Shown: piece by piece, positions 6,458-12,155 of the stretch | Numbering within the stretch: position 1 is the stretch's first letter | How the letters are laid out: each line of letters starts with the position of its first letter | Assembly (NCBI GenBank): GCA_003242355.1 | Contig: QGUH01000025.1 | Location: forward strand, 1-12,155 | Direction: 5' to 3' | DNA length: 12,155 nt | Source: Pseudomonadota bacterium | Lineage (GTDB): Bacteria > Myxococcota_A > Polyangia > Polyangiales > Polyangiaceae | Translations under genes and position numbers: made by a program | The notes under the pieces: model-generated | The model's input: the letters and a program-made list of their open reading frames with translations, nothing else | Told to the model about the DNA's origin: nothing | Database searches by the model: none

Positions 6458-7173
6458 CGCACGCTCCGAGCGCGAAACGACGTCGTGAACGCCGTGTGCA
6501 GGAGGCGATAGACGATGCGCGCCGGATCGCGCACGGAGTCGAAGTGCGTCGTGCGTTCTCGTTCCGGCGGATAAACGACGCGCGCCGGCACTTCCACTAC
6601 CGGAATGCCGTGCCGAACGGCGCGGAGGATCACCTCCGACTCGAACTCGAAGCCCGTGCCGAGGGCTCCGAGCTCGAGCGTCTCGGGCAGGGGATAGCGT
6701 CGCAAGCCGCACTGGGTGTCGCGCAGGTGCCGCCGCGCGAACAACGACATCCACCAATTGGAGAACGCGTTCGAGAACCGGTTCTTGCGGGGAGCTCCGG
6801 CTTCGCGCAGGTTGCGGATGGCGAGCACCAGCGCTTCGGGCGGTGCGCTCGAGCGTGCGAGCGCGAGGGCCTCGCTCGCCGGGTGTTGGCCGTCGGCGTC
6901 GAGCGTGACCGCGGCGCGGGCACCCCGTTCGTGGGCGCGGCGGAGCCCGGTGAGCAGCGCCGCCCCTTTCCCCCGATTGCGCTCGTGCCGGACGACCTCG
7001 GCGCCCGCGGCGCGCGCTGCTTCCGCGGTGCGATCGGAGGACCCGTCGTCGACGACGATCACGCTCGGCGCGAGCCAGGCGTCGCTTCCCCGTGTGGCGC
7101 CGACGAGCTCGCTCACGAGCGCGCCGATCGTTCGCTCGGCGTCGAGCGCGGGGATCACGAACGCCGATCGCAT
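6454..7173 (-). CDS. family 2 glycosyltransferase (dolichyl-phosphate-mannose-synthase-like)
   Basis: A 239-residue soluble GT-A fold enzyme. The N-terminus MRSAFVIPALDAERTI is the classic family 2 opening. VVDDGSSDRT (40-49) binds the nucleotide, RNRGKGAAL (66-73) follows, and LDADGQHP (91-98) holds the metal-binding DAD. DTQCGLRRYP (152-161) and GFEFESEVILRA (174-185) match the acceptor-side motifs of DPM1/UDP-glucose-lipid transferases. It probably transfers a sugar from a nucleotide donor to a lipid or polyprenyl phosphate at the inner face of the membrane; donor and acceptor cannot be told from sequence. There are no membrane helices. The ATG at 7173 places the family motif at residue 5; the frame stays open upstream but is Pro/Arg-rich. 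Its last bases overlap the Ntn hydrolase start (ATGA). No clear ribosome binding site is seen. It is divergent from the cyclo-ligase gene. Confidence 0.85.
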   Translation of the reverse strand: MRSAFVIPALDAERTIGALVSELVGATRGSDAWLAPSVIVVDDGSSDRTAEAARAAGAEVVRHERNRGKGAALLTGLRRAHERGARAAVTLDADGQHPASEALALARSSAPPEALVLAIRNLREAGAPRKNRFSNAFSNWWMSLFARRHLRDTQCGLRRYPLPETLELGALGTGFEFESEVILRAVRHGIPVVEVPARVVYPPERERTTHFDSVRDPARIVYRLLHTAFTTSFRARSVR

Positions 7174-7366
7174 CGCGGCCGATGCTATCACTGCGGCAGC
7201 GCCTGTCGGCCGGCGTGTCACGGAGGCAGCGGGTCCGAGTGCTGCGAGGCCAATTTCCTCGGGCTCCGTGCGCCCGCGGCGGGGCCCCGGGGCGGCCGGC
7301 GGCGGGAGCACGGCCAACGACCCGGATCGGGAATGCATTTTCGAGCCCAGGGATTACGTTCCGACC
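7174..7366. other. divergent intergenic region with possible structured RNA
   Basis: 193 bases between the divergent glycosyltransferase and cyclo-ligase genes, so it must hold promoters in both directions; none is recognisable. On the + strand, 7266-7277 can pair with 7302-7313 (one mismatch), and 7231-7242 can pair with 7335-7348 (one mismatch and a two-base bulge, some G-U pairs). That leaves unpaired strands of about 20 bases on each side, a stem/large bubble/stem shape. 6S RNA has that shape and often lies beside cyclo-ligase genes, but no conserved 6S sequence is recognised, and GC-rich DNA folds easily. Confidence 0.3.
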
Positions 7367-7984
7367 GTGGACGAACACAACGAAGTCGTGGCCGAGCTCA
7401 AGGCGCGGGCGCGCCGCCAACTGCGAGCTCGGATGCGCGCCCTGCGGGCCGCGGTTCCCCAGCGCGCCCGCGCCGAACGGAGCGCGCGCATCGTGGGCCG
7501 CATCGGGGAGCTCGAGGAGTACCAGCGAGCATCGGGCGTCGCTCTCTTTTGGCCCCTCGAGCACGAGGTGGACCTTCGCGCGCTCGACGAGCGCGCCCGC
7601 ACCGACGGGAAGCGGGTCTATTACCCCGTCATGGATCCGGCCGGAGACGTGTTTCGTACCGGCTTTGCGCTCACCGAGTCCACCGCCGAGCTCGCGGATC
7701 GCGGGCGTGGTTTCGCGGAGCCGGGACCGCAGGCGCCGCGCGCGGTTCGCGGCGAGATCGAGCTCGTGGTCGTTCCCGCGCTGGCCGTGAGCGCCAATGG
7801 TTACCGGTTGGGATACGGCAGCGGATTTTACGACTCGGTGCTGCCGGAATTCGTTCCTCCGGCCGTGAGCGTCGCCGTCGCCTACGAGTTTCAGCTGCTC
7901 GCCGAGCTGCCCGCTTTGGACCACGACGTGGCGTGCTCGCTCGTGGTGACGGACTTCCGAACGGTGCGCGTGCCGAAGGCGTGA
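7367..7984 (+). CDS. fau: 5-formyltetrahydrofolate cyclo-ligase
   Basis: A 205-residue protein of the usual length (about 190-200). The family reaction is ATP-dependent conversion of 5-formyl-THF to 5,10-methenyl-THF in the cytoplasm, returning stored or salvaged folate to the one-carbon pool. The diagnostic loop GYRLGYGSGFYD (145-156) is present, with VVVPALAVSANG before it. The end, LDHDVACSLVVTDFRTVR (184-201), matches the conserved C-terminal motif. The N-terminal helix rich in Lys/Arg (LKARARRQLRARMRALR) is also typical. The start is uncertain: GTG 7367 has AGGGA 13 bases upstream, while GTG 7388 in the same frame would shorten the protein by seven residues; no in-frame ATG is suitable. 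A transporter gene follows 49 bases downstream in the same direction, probably the same operon. Confidence 0.85.
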   Translation: MDEHNEVVAELKARARRQLRARMRALRAAVPQRARAERSARIVGRIGELEEYQRASGVALFWPLEHEVDLRALDERARTDGKRVYYPVMDPAGDVFRTGFALTESTAELADRGRGFAEPGPQAPRAVRGEIELVVVPALAVSANGYRLGYGSGFYDSVLPEFVPPAVSVAVAYEFQLLAELPALDHDVACSLVVTDFRTVRVPKA

Positions 7985-8033
7985 TTGTCCCCGATTGACG
8001 CGCGCGGGCCCCGGCGCTTGGGTGGGGTCACGC

Positions 8034-9677
8034 ATGACGATCGAGGAATCGAAGCCGGTGCCGGTGACCGCGCCCGTGCGCACCGTATTCGGCGTCCACC
8101 CGCTCAAGGTCGTGTTCGCCCTCGAGTACGTGCTGCAGGGGCTGGCGAACCCGTTCCAGGGGCTGACGTATCAGCCCTTTTTTCGGCACTTCCGGTTCGA
8201 CTACGGCCTGTCGGAGGCGGCGACGCAGAGCCTCTTCGCCAAGTCGTACCTCGCGTGGAGCTTCAAGCCCGTGCTCGGGTTCTTCATCGACGCGTACGGG
8301 CGCACGCGGACGCTGCTCGTCGCGCTGCTGGGCACGGCGTCGCTCGGCTATCTGCTCGCGCCAATCGTCGATCGCGGCCCGCTCCTCTTTTTCGGCTTCA
8401 TGTTCGCCTTGTCGATCGTGCTCGCGGCTACCGACGTGTCCGTCGATCGCGCGACGGTCGTGGCCGGGGACGAAGAGGCGAGCGCGACGGGGCGCTCGAA
8501 GGCGACCACGGTGGGGCTCAACCAGGCCATCTGTTGGGCTTCGATTTACGGCACGAGCATCGTCGCCGCCGTGTTCGGCGGCTATTTCGCGGACAACGTC
8601 TCGTTGCACCTTTTGCTGGTCGGGCTCGCGCTCGTGCCGGCCATGGTTTTGGCCGTGGCGCTCTTGCTCCCGAAGGATCGCGCCGTGCCGATCCCGATCC
8701 TGCGCTCGATTCGCGGCTTTTGGGCGGGGTTGAACTCGGGGCCCATCCTCGCGGTGATGGCGTTCTTCTTCATCTTCCACTTCCAGCCCGCGATGGGCGC
8801 GCTCTGGAACAACTATCTCATCGAAACGCTGCGCTTCAGTCAGACGCAGATCGGCGTCGCCGATGGCGCGGGCTACGCGGGGCTGTTTCTGGGCGTGCTC
8901 TTGTTCGCGTGGAAGGGCGTGCGCTGGCAGGAGCGGCTCGGTTTGCGGGCGATGTTCCGGATCTACATCCTGGCGAGCATCGCCATCGGCCTGACGCAGT
9001 ATCTGCTCGTCGAGCCCTGGTTCGGCCGGATCACGGGAGCGCTCGCAGGGCTCTTTCCGTTTCTCTCGGTCGAGACGGTCCGCATGGCGCACCTCTGCGT
9101 GTACAACGCCGTGCTCGCCGTGGCCGCATCGCTGATCCGCATGGGCACGTTCAGCCTCGTGGGCGCGGTGGTGCCCGTTGCCGCGGCGGGTAGCCTGTTC
9201 GCGGGCTTCATGTCGGTGAACAACCTGGCGTACTCGCTATCGTACGCGAGCGGCGCCTGGCTCTACGAGCACGGGCTCACGTTCGGGTTCTTGCGCTTTC
9301 TGCAGGAGGCGCTGTTCGCCGAGCCCGCCGCTCCGGGCGGCGAGCTCTCGGTCAAGATGCTGATCCTGATCAACGCGCTCGCGTATCTTTCGAGCTTCGC
9401 GGCCGTCCACGTGCTCCCCGACCGCCGTCAGACGCTCGCGACGAGCACGGACGAGACGGCTTACCCGGGCCCGGAACGCTGGAACGTGCTCGATCCGCGG
9501 GGGCGCCGCGCCATCGACGTCGGCGCGCTCGCGCTCGGCGTGGCGCTCTTCTTCGGCTCGCTCTTCGGCCTCGGGATCGACGTCGTCTCGTCGATCCTGA
9601 TCGCGTTCTTCCCGGCCACGCTCGCCCGCAAAGTCGTCCTGGATCGCTGGCTCGGCCGGAGCGCTTTGCCCTCTTGA
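8034..9677 (+). CDS. MFS-type transporter, folate-biopterin transporter (BT1/FBT)-like
   Basis: A 547-residue protein with about 12 hydrophobic helices. ATG 8034 is chosen because GGTGGGG (8021-8027) lies six bases upstream; the upstream TTG at 7995 would add only 13 residues without a better site. Helix 1 to the first loop (EYVLQGLANPF, then FAKSYLAWSFKPVLGFFIDAYGRTR at about 69-92) resembles the folate-biopterin transporter pattern, where a KP-x-x-G-x-x-x-D segment and a basic loop follow helix 2. AATDVSVDRATVV (131-143) carries two in-membrane or near-membrane Asp residues. A large hydrophilic loop lies at about 459-485. The preceding gene makes 5-formyl-THF cyclo-ligase, which supports a folate or pterin substrate, but this is inference; a general MFS or AmpG-like carrier cannot be excluded. 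It converges on fur with only 12 bases between stops. Confidence 0.7.
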   Translation: MTIEESKPVPVTAPVRTVFGVHPLKVVFALEYVLQGLANPFQGLTYQPFFRHFRFDYGLSEAATQSLFAKSYLAWSFKPVLGFFIDAYGRTRTLLVALLGTASLGYLLAPIVDRGPLLFFGFMFALSIVLAATDVSVDRATVVAGDEEASATGRSKATTVGLNQAICWASIYGTSIVAAVFGGYFADNVSLHLLLVGLALVPAMVLAVALLLPKDRAVPIPILRSIRGFWAGLNSGPILAVMAFFFIFHFQPAMGALWNNYLIETLRFSQTQIGVADGAGYAGLFLGVLLFAWKGVRWQERLGLRAMFRIYILASIAIGLTQYLLVEPWFGRITGALAGLFPFLSVETVRMAHLCVYNAVLAVAASLIRMGTFSLVGAVVPVAAAGSLFAGFMSVNNLAYSLSYASGAWLYEHGLTFGFLRFLQEALFAEPAAPGGELSVKMLILINALAYLSSFAAVHVLPDRRQTLATSTDETAYPGPERWNVLDPRGRRAIDVGALALGVALFFGSLFGLGIDVVSSILIAFFPATLARKVVLDRWLGRSALPS

Positions 9678-9680
9678 GCT

Positions 9681-9698
9681 TCGCGCTTCTCAGCGCGA
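9681..9698. terminator. small hairpin between convergent genes
   Basis: TCGCGC (9681-9686) and GCGCGA (9693-9698) form a perfect 6-bp stem with loop TTCTCA. It spans the gap between the transporter stop (9677) and the fur stop codon, which lies in the loop. It could act as a weak shared terminator; there is no T-run. Confidence 0.3.
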
Positions 9699-10262
9699 CT
9701 TGCGCTTGCTCGACTGGCGCTTCTGGCAATCGGCGCAGACGCCGTAGAGCTCGTGCTTGTGCTGCTTGACCTGGAACCCGTAACGGTTCGCGACGCGGTC
9801 CTGCAGCTCTTCGATCAACGGCTCCTCGAACTCGGTGATCTTGCCGCACTCGAGGCAAATCAAATGGTCGTGGTGCGACTCGTCGTCGGCGAGCTCGTAG
9901 CGTGTGAAGCCGTCGCCGAACTTGTGCTCCTGCACCACGCCGCTTTCGGTCAGAAGCTTCATCGTGCGGTAGACGGTCGCGTATCCGACCCGCGAATCGA
10001 CGGCCCGCACCTGCTTCAACAAGCCCTCGATCGTGATGTGCTCACCAGCGTCGAAAAAGGTATCGATGATGAGCCGCCGCTGCTCGGTCGAGCGGAGGCC
10101 GCGCTTCGCCATGTAGGTGTGCAAATCGCGCCGCAACCGCTCCGTATCCGGACTACGAATGCCTCGTCCTGTGCTGGCCCCGATCTTCACCAGGTAGTTG
10201 TTTTCTGAGCGGCTGCCTGCGTCAAGTCGGACTTTGCCACGCGCTCTGCCGCGCTTGCTCAT
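9690..10262 (-). CDS. fur: Fur-family metal-responsive repressor
   Basis: A 190-residue regulator. Residues about 51-112 form the winged helix, with recognition helix RVGYATVYRTMKLLTESGVV (91-110). The dimer/metal domain has HHDHLICLECGKITEF (130-145) and YGVCADC (173-179), giving two CxxC zinc pairs (Cys136/139 and Cys176/179) and the His-Asp-His cluster of the regulatory site. The HHDHLICL.CGK.IEF wording is that of iron-type Fur, though Zur or PerR relatives cannot be excluded. Fur binds DNA with Fe(II) and represses uptake genes. It is longer than the usual 140-150 residues because of an N-terminal basic extension of about 40 residues. ATG 10262 is favoured because it overlaps the ATPase-like gene stop by four bases (ATGA), implying coupling; GTG 10190 would give a shorter, more typical protein. 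The last ten residues are basic (KRQSSKRKSR). No Fur box was seen in the window. Confidence 0.9.
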   Translation of the reverse strand: MSKRGRARGKVRLDAGSRSENNYLVKIGASTGRGIRSPDTERLRRDLHTYMAKRGLRSTEQRRLIIDTFFDAGEHITIEGLLKQVRAVDSRVGYATVYRTMKLLTESGVVQEHKFGDGFTRYELADDESHHDHLICLECGKITEFEEPLIEELQDRVANRYGFQVKQHKHELYGVCADCQKRQSSKRKSR

Positions 10263-12155
10263 TGCTGTCCGCGCAAGCGCAAGAGGGCGAAGGCGCCACC
10301 GAAGGCGGCCGCGATGGGAGCGAGCACGGGCGAGGCGAGCCCCAGCGTCGCGAGGAGGCTGGCGATCGCGCCGGGGACGAGACACAGCCACAGGCTCACC
10401 CGGGCCTCGCGCCGGGTATCGTGCGCCAGGCGGATCGCGTAGGCGGCGTCGCGCACGTCGTCCGAAGCGAGTTGGACGCTCCACTCGGACGAGGTGCTCC
10501 CGGCCGAGGACAGCGCGATGGACACATCCGCCGCCGAAAGTGCGCTGTCGTCCGCAGGGCTGTGTCCGACGACGGCGGTGACGGCTCCACCGTCGGAAAG
10601 TCGGCGAATTTCGTCACCGCGCTCCGGAGGCGGCACCTCCGGACGGATGTGCTCGACGGCCAGCGCGCGCCCGAGCGCCTCACAGGTTTCGCGTGCGTCT
10701 CCGGAGAGCAACACGGGCTCCACGCCGACGTCCAGGACGTGCTGCACCGCAGCGCGCGCGCCGGGCCGTAGCCCGTCCTGGAATCCGAGGATGCCGATCA
10801 GGCGCCCGCCGAGCGCGACCAGCAGAACGGTGCGGCCCATCGCCTCGAGCTCGGTGATGCGCCGTTCGGCCGCGGCGACGCTCACGTGCTCGCGGAGCAT
10901 CAGGCCCCGGCTGCCGACGATCAGCGTCTGGCCGTTCGACGCCACCGCAGTGGTCCCGAGCCCCGGCAGCGCGGTCGGACTGCGCACGCCGTCGGGGCGG
11001 ATGTTGCGCGCCCGCGCCGCGCGGAGCACGGACGTGGCGAGGGCGTGCTGTTCGCCGCTCTCGACCCCTGCGACGAGCGCGAGCACCTGTTCGGGCGTCT
11101 GCCCCGCGAACGCCTCGATGGTCGCGACCTCGGGCTCGCCCAGTAGCAGCGTGCCGCGCGCGCAGAAGGTCAACATGGTGACCTTTCCCGCGCGATCGAA
11201 CGCCTCCGCGCTCTGGAACGCGACCCCGCGCCGCAAGCCGGCGTGAATCGCGCGCGCGACGGACAGGCCCGGCAGCATCACGAGCGCCGGATTGGTCAGC
11301 GCCGCGTGGACCGCGACCACGAGCAGCGACAGGTCGAGCGGCTCGAGCTCTCCTGCCAACCCGGAGATCAACGCCGCCGCGCTGCCGAACGGCGCGACCC
11401 GCTCCGCGAACAGGCGTCCGGAACGAGCGAGCGCCGTATGCAGGTCAGCGCGGCGGCGGGGATCGAGCGCGAGACGCGCCCACGCGCGATCGTGTCCTGC
11501 CCAGTTCACGACGGCGCGCAACCGCCCTTCGAGCAGGCGCGCTCCCGCGACGAGCACGTCGCCCTCGCGGCGCTCGACCCGCGCCGTTGCTCCGTGCCAG
11601 GGCAGGACGAGCCCCGATCCGGCGACGATGGTCGCATCGACGGGAAGCGTTTCACCCGCCTCGAGCACGATTTCTTCGCCGGGGCGCAGGTCGCTCGCCC
11701 GTGCCTCGAACACCTCCTCGCCGTAGATGCGATGCGTGGGTTGATCGAGCTCTCCCTGCATCACCGAGCGCGCGCGATCGCTCCCGCGGCGCGCGCGGCG
11801 GACGAACACGAGCGCTGCAGAAGTCGTCGCGACGATCAACGCCGCGAGCGTGATGGCCACGCCCGCGCGATCGTGTCCGGTCGCGTAGGCGACGCCGGCG
11901 ACGAGCAGGGCGCCGAGGGGCGCGGCGAGCAGCGTCGGCAGGCGCGGCTCCGTCTCGTCGCGCGCGCCCATCCACGATTCGGTGACGAGCGCTGCGGCCG
12001 CGACCGAAGCGAGCACGAGCCGCGCCGTCAGTGCGGCGCGCGAGCCCCCCGCGAGCGCGAGCGCGACCGCGAGCGCGCCGCCGATGGCGGAGAGCACGAG
12101 CAGCACCGTGCCGATGCCGGAGTGCACGGGCGGCGCGGGTGCGGGCGCGGAAGAC
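10259..12155 (-). CDS. P1B-type ATPase homologue with degenerate catalytic motifs (pseudoenzyme), 5' end outside window
   Basis: At least 622 residues; numbering from a GTG at 12127. The frame stays open to the window edge and encodes a Pro/Ala-rich linker, so the true start probably lies outside. Four N-terminal helices (about 7-108) precede an A-domain-like part (DLRPGEEIVLEAGETLPVDA, 146-165), then two helices, a P/N domain and C-terminal helices, which is the heavy-metal P-type ATPase order. Key sites are altered: A-domain TGES is HGAT (178-181), the CPC metal motif is TNP (278-280), DKTGT is CARGT (Cys322), SEHPLA is GEQHALA, the invariant Lys of the P domain is Arg, and GDGxND is GHSPAD (521-526). 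Still present are DGLRP, SGD and the G-x-G of the nucleotide domain. It cannot form the usual aspartyl phosphate, so active transport is unlikely. No stop or frameshift appears in 1.9 kb, and codon use matches neighbours, so this is not ordinary decay. It is coupled to fur by an ATGA overlap; a metal-sensing or regulatory role is a guess. Confidence 0.8.
   Translation of the reverse strand, partial: SSAPAPAPPVHSGIGTVLLVLSAIGGALAVALALAGGSRAALTARLVLASVAAAALVTESWMGARDETEPRLPTLLAAPLGALLVAGVAYATGHDRAGVAITLAALIVATTSAALVFVRRARRGSDRARSVMQGELDQPTHRIYGEEVFEARASDLRPGEEIVLEAGETLPVDATIVAGSGLVLPWHGATARVERREGDVLVAGARLLEGRLRAVVNWAGHDRAWARLALDPRRRADLHTALARSGRLFAERVAPFGSAAALISGLAGELEPLDLSLLVVAVHAALTNPALVMLPGLSVARAIHAGLRRGVAFQSAEAFDRAGKVTMLTFCARGTLLLGEPEVATIEAFAGQTPEQVLALVAGVESGEQHALATSVLRAARARNIRPDGVRSPTALPGLGTTAVASNGQTLIVGSRGLMLREHVSVAAAERRITELEAMGRTVLLVALGGRLIGILGFQDGLRPGARAAVQHVLDVGVEPVLLSGDARETCEALGRALAVEHIRPEVPPPERGDEIRRLSDGGAVTAVVGHSPADDSALSAADVSIALSSAGSTSSEWSVQLASDDVRDAAYAIRLAHDTRREARVSLWLCLVPGAIASLLATLGLASPVLAPIAAAFGGAFALLRLRGQQ

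Noticed and set aside
4763..6511. 582-codon plus-strand open frame opposite the Ntn hydrolase
   Set aside because: Arg/His/Glu-rich low-complexity translation with no motif, lying exactly opposite a gene with clear family motifs; a high-GC shadow.
6458..8107. Upstream part of a 1028-codon minus-strand open frame continuing the Ntn hydrolase frame
   Set aside because: It runs antisense through the cyclo-ligase and transporter starts and overlaps the glycosyltransferase in another frame. Its translation is Arg/Pro/Ala-rich without domains, while the Ntn hydrolase has its own ATG and signal anchor at 6457.
8028..9092. 354-codon minus-strand frame opposite the transporter
   Set aside because: Composed of Arg, Glu, His and Asp in the pattern expected from the reverse of a hydrophobic membrane protein; no domain.
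10494..11246. 250-codon plus-strand Ser/Arg/Pro-rich frame opposite the ATPase-like gene
   Set aside because: No motif or signal; the minus-strand frame matches P-type ATPase order over its whole length.
10259..12155. Calling the ATPase-like gene a pseudogene
   Set aside because: There is no frameshift or internal stop in 1.9 kb, codon bias is like the neighbours, scaffold motifs are kept and it overlaps fur precisely; random decay would not leave this pattern.
1..12155. CRISPR arrays, insertion sequences, tRNA or rRNA genes
   Set aside because: No regularly spaced direct repeats, transposase-like proteins, terminal inverted repeats around a gene, or tRNA-like cloverleaf with a recognisable T-loop were found on reading.

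Overview
The window is very GC-rich, with strong G/C preference at third codon positions. Several protein features point to a myxobacterium of the Polyangia/Sorangiineae type: a Gly-rich repeat lipoprotein, a secreted cytochrome with a Cys-containing MYXO-CTERM-like tail, and outer-membrane barrels with long low-complexity linkers. This assignment is inferred from protein style only; no rRNA or other phylogenetic marker is present.

Layout, left to right. (a) 1-33 is the apparent 3' end of an unseen + strand gene, followed by a 385-base non-coding stretch. (b) 419-2432 (+) is a tight two-gene unit. It encodes an exported outer-membrane barrel with one N-terminal heme c motif and an acidic linker, then a small exported mono-heme protein with a calcium-binding-like repeat and a C-terminal membrane tail. 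It ends at a strong hairpin. (c) 2512-2940 (-) is a Gly-rich lipoprotein. (d) 3099-4989 (+) is an outer-membrane beta-barrel protein started by TTG behind a clear ribosome binding site, with a PrsW-type intramembrane protease one base after it. (e) 5021-7173 (-) is a translationally coupled pair: a family 2 glycosyltransferase, then a membrane-anchored C45-type Ntn hydrolase. (f) 7367-9677 (+) is 5-formyltetrahydrofolate cyclo-ligase followed by a 12-helix transporter resembling folate-biopterin carriers, possibly a folate salvage pair. (g) 9690-12155 (-) is a P1B-type ATPase-like protein, running off the window edge, coupled to a Fur-family regulator.

The most unusual item is the P-type ATPase homologue. 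Its fold landmarks are intact across more than 600 residues, but the phosphorylated Asp (DKTGT becomes CARGT), the A-domain TGE Glu, the CPC metal site and the GDGxND hinge are all altered in one uninterrupted frame. It therefore looks like a pseudoenzyme kept in an operon with fur. Also of interest are the heme/acidic-linker/barrel fusion with its mono-heme partner, the cyclo-ligase/transporter pairing, and a C45 hydrolase lacking a usual Asn.

Much of the window is envelope biology (two barrels, one lipoprotein, two exported cytochromes, an intramembrane protease), with folate and metal-response genes on the right. All functional calls are by motif reading; no database search was possible.
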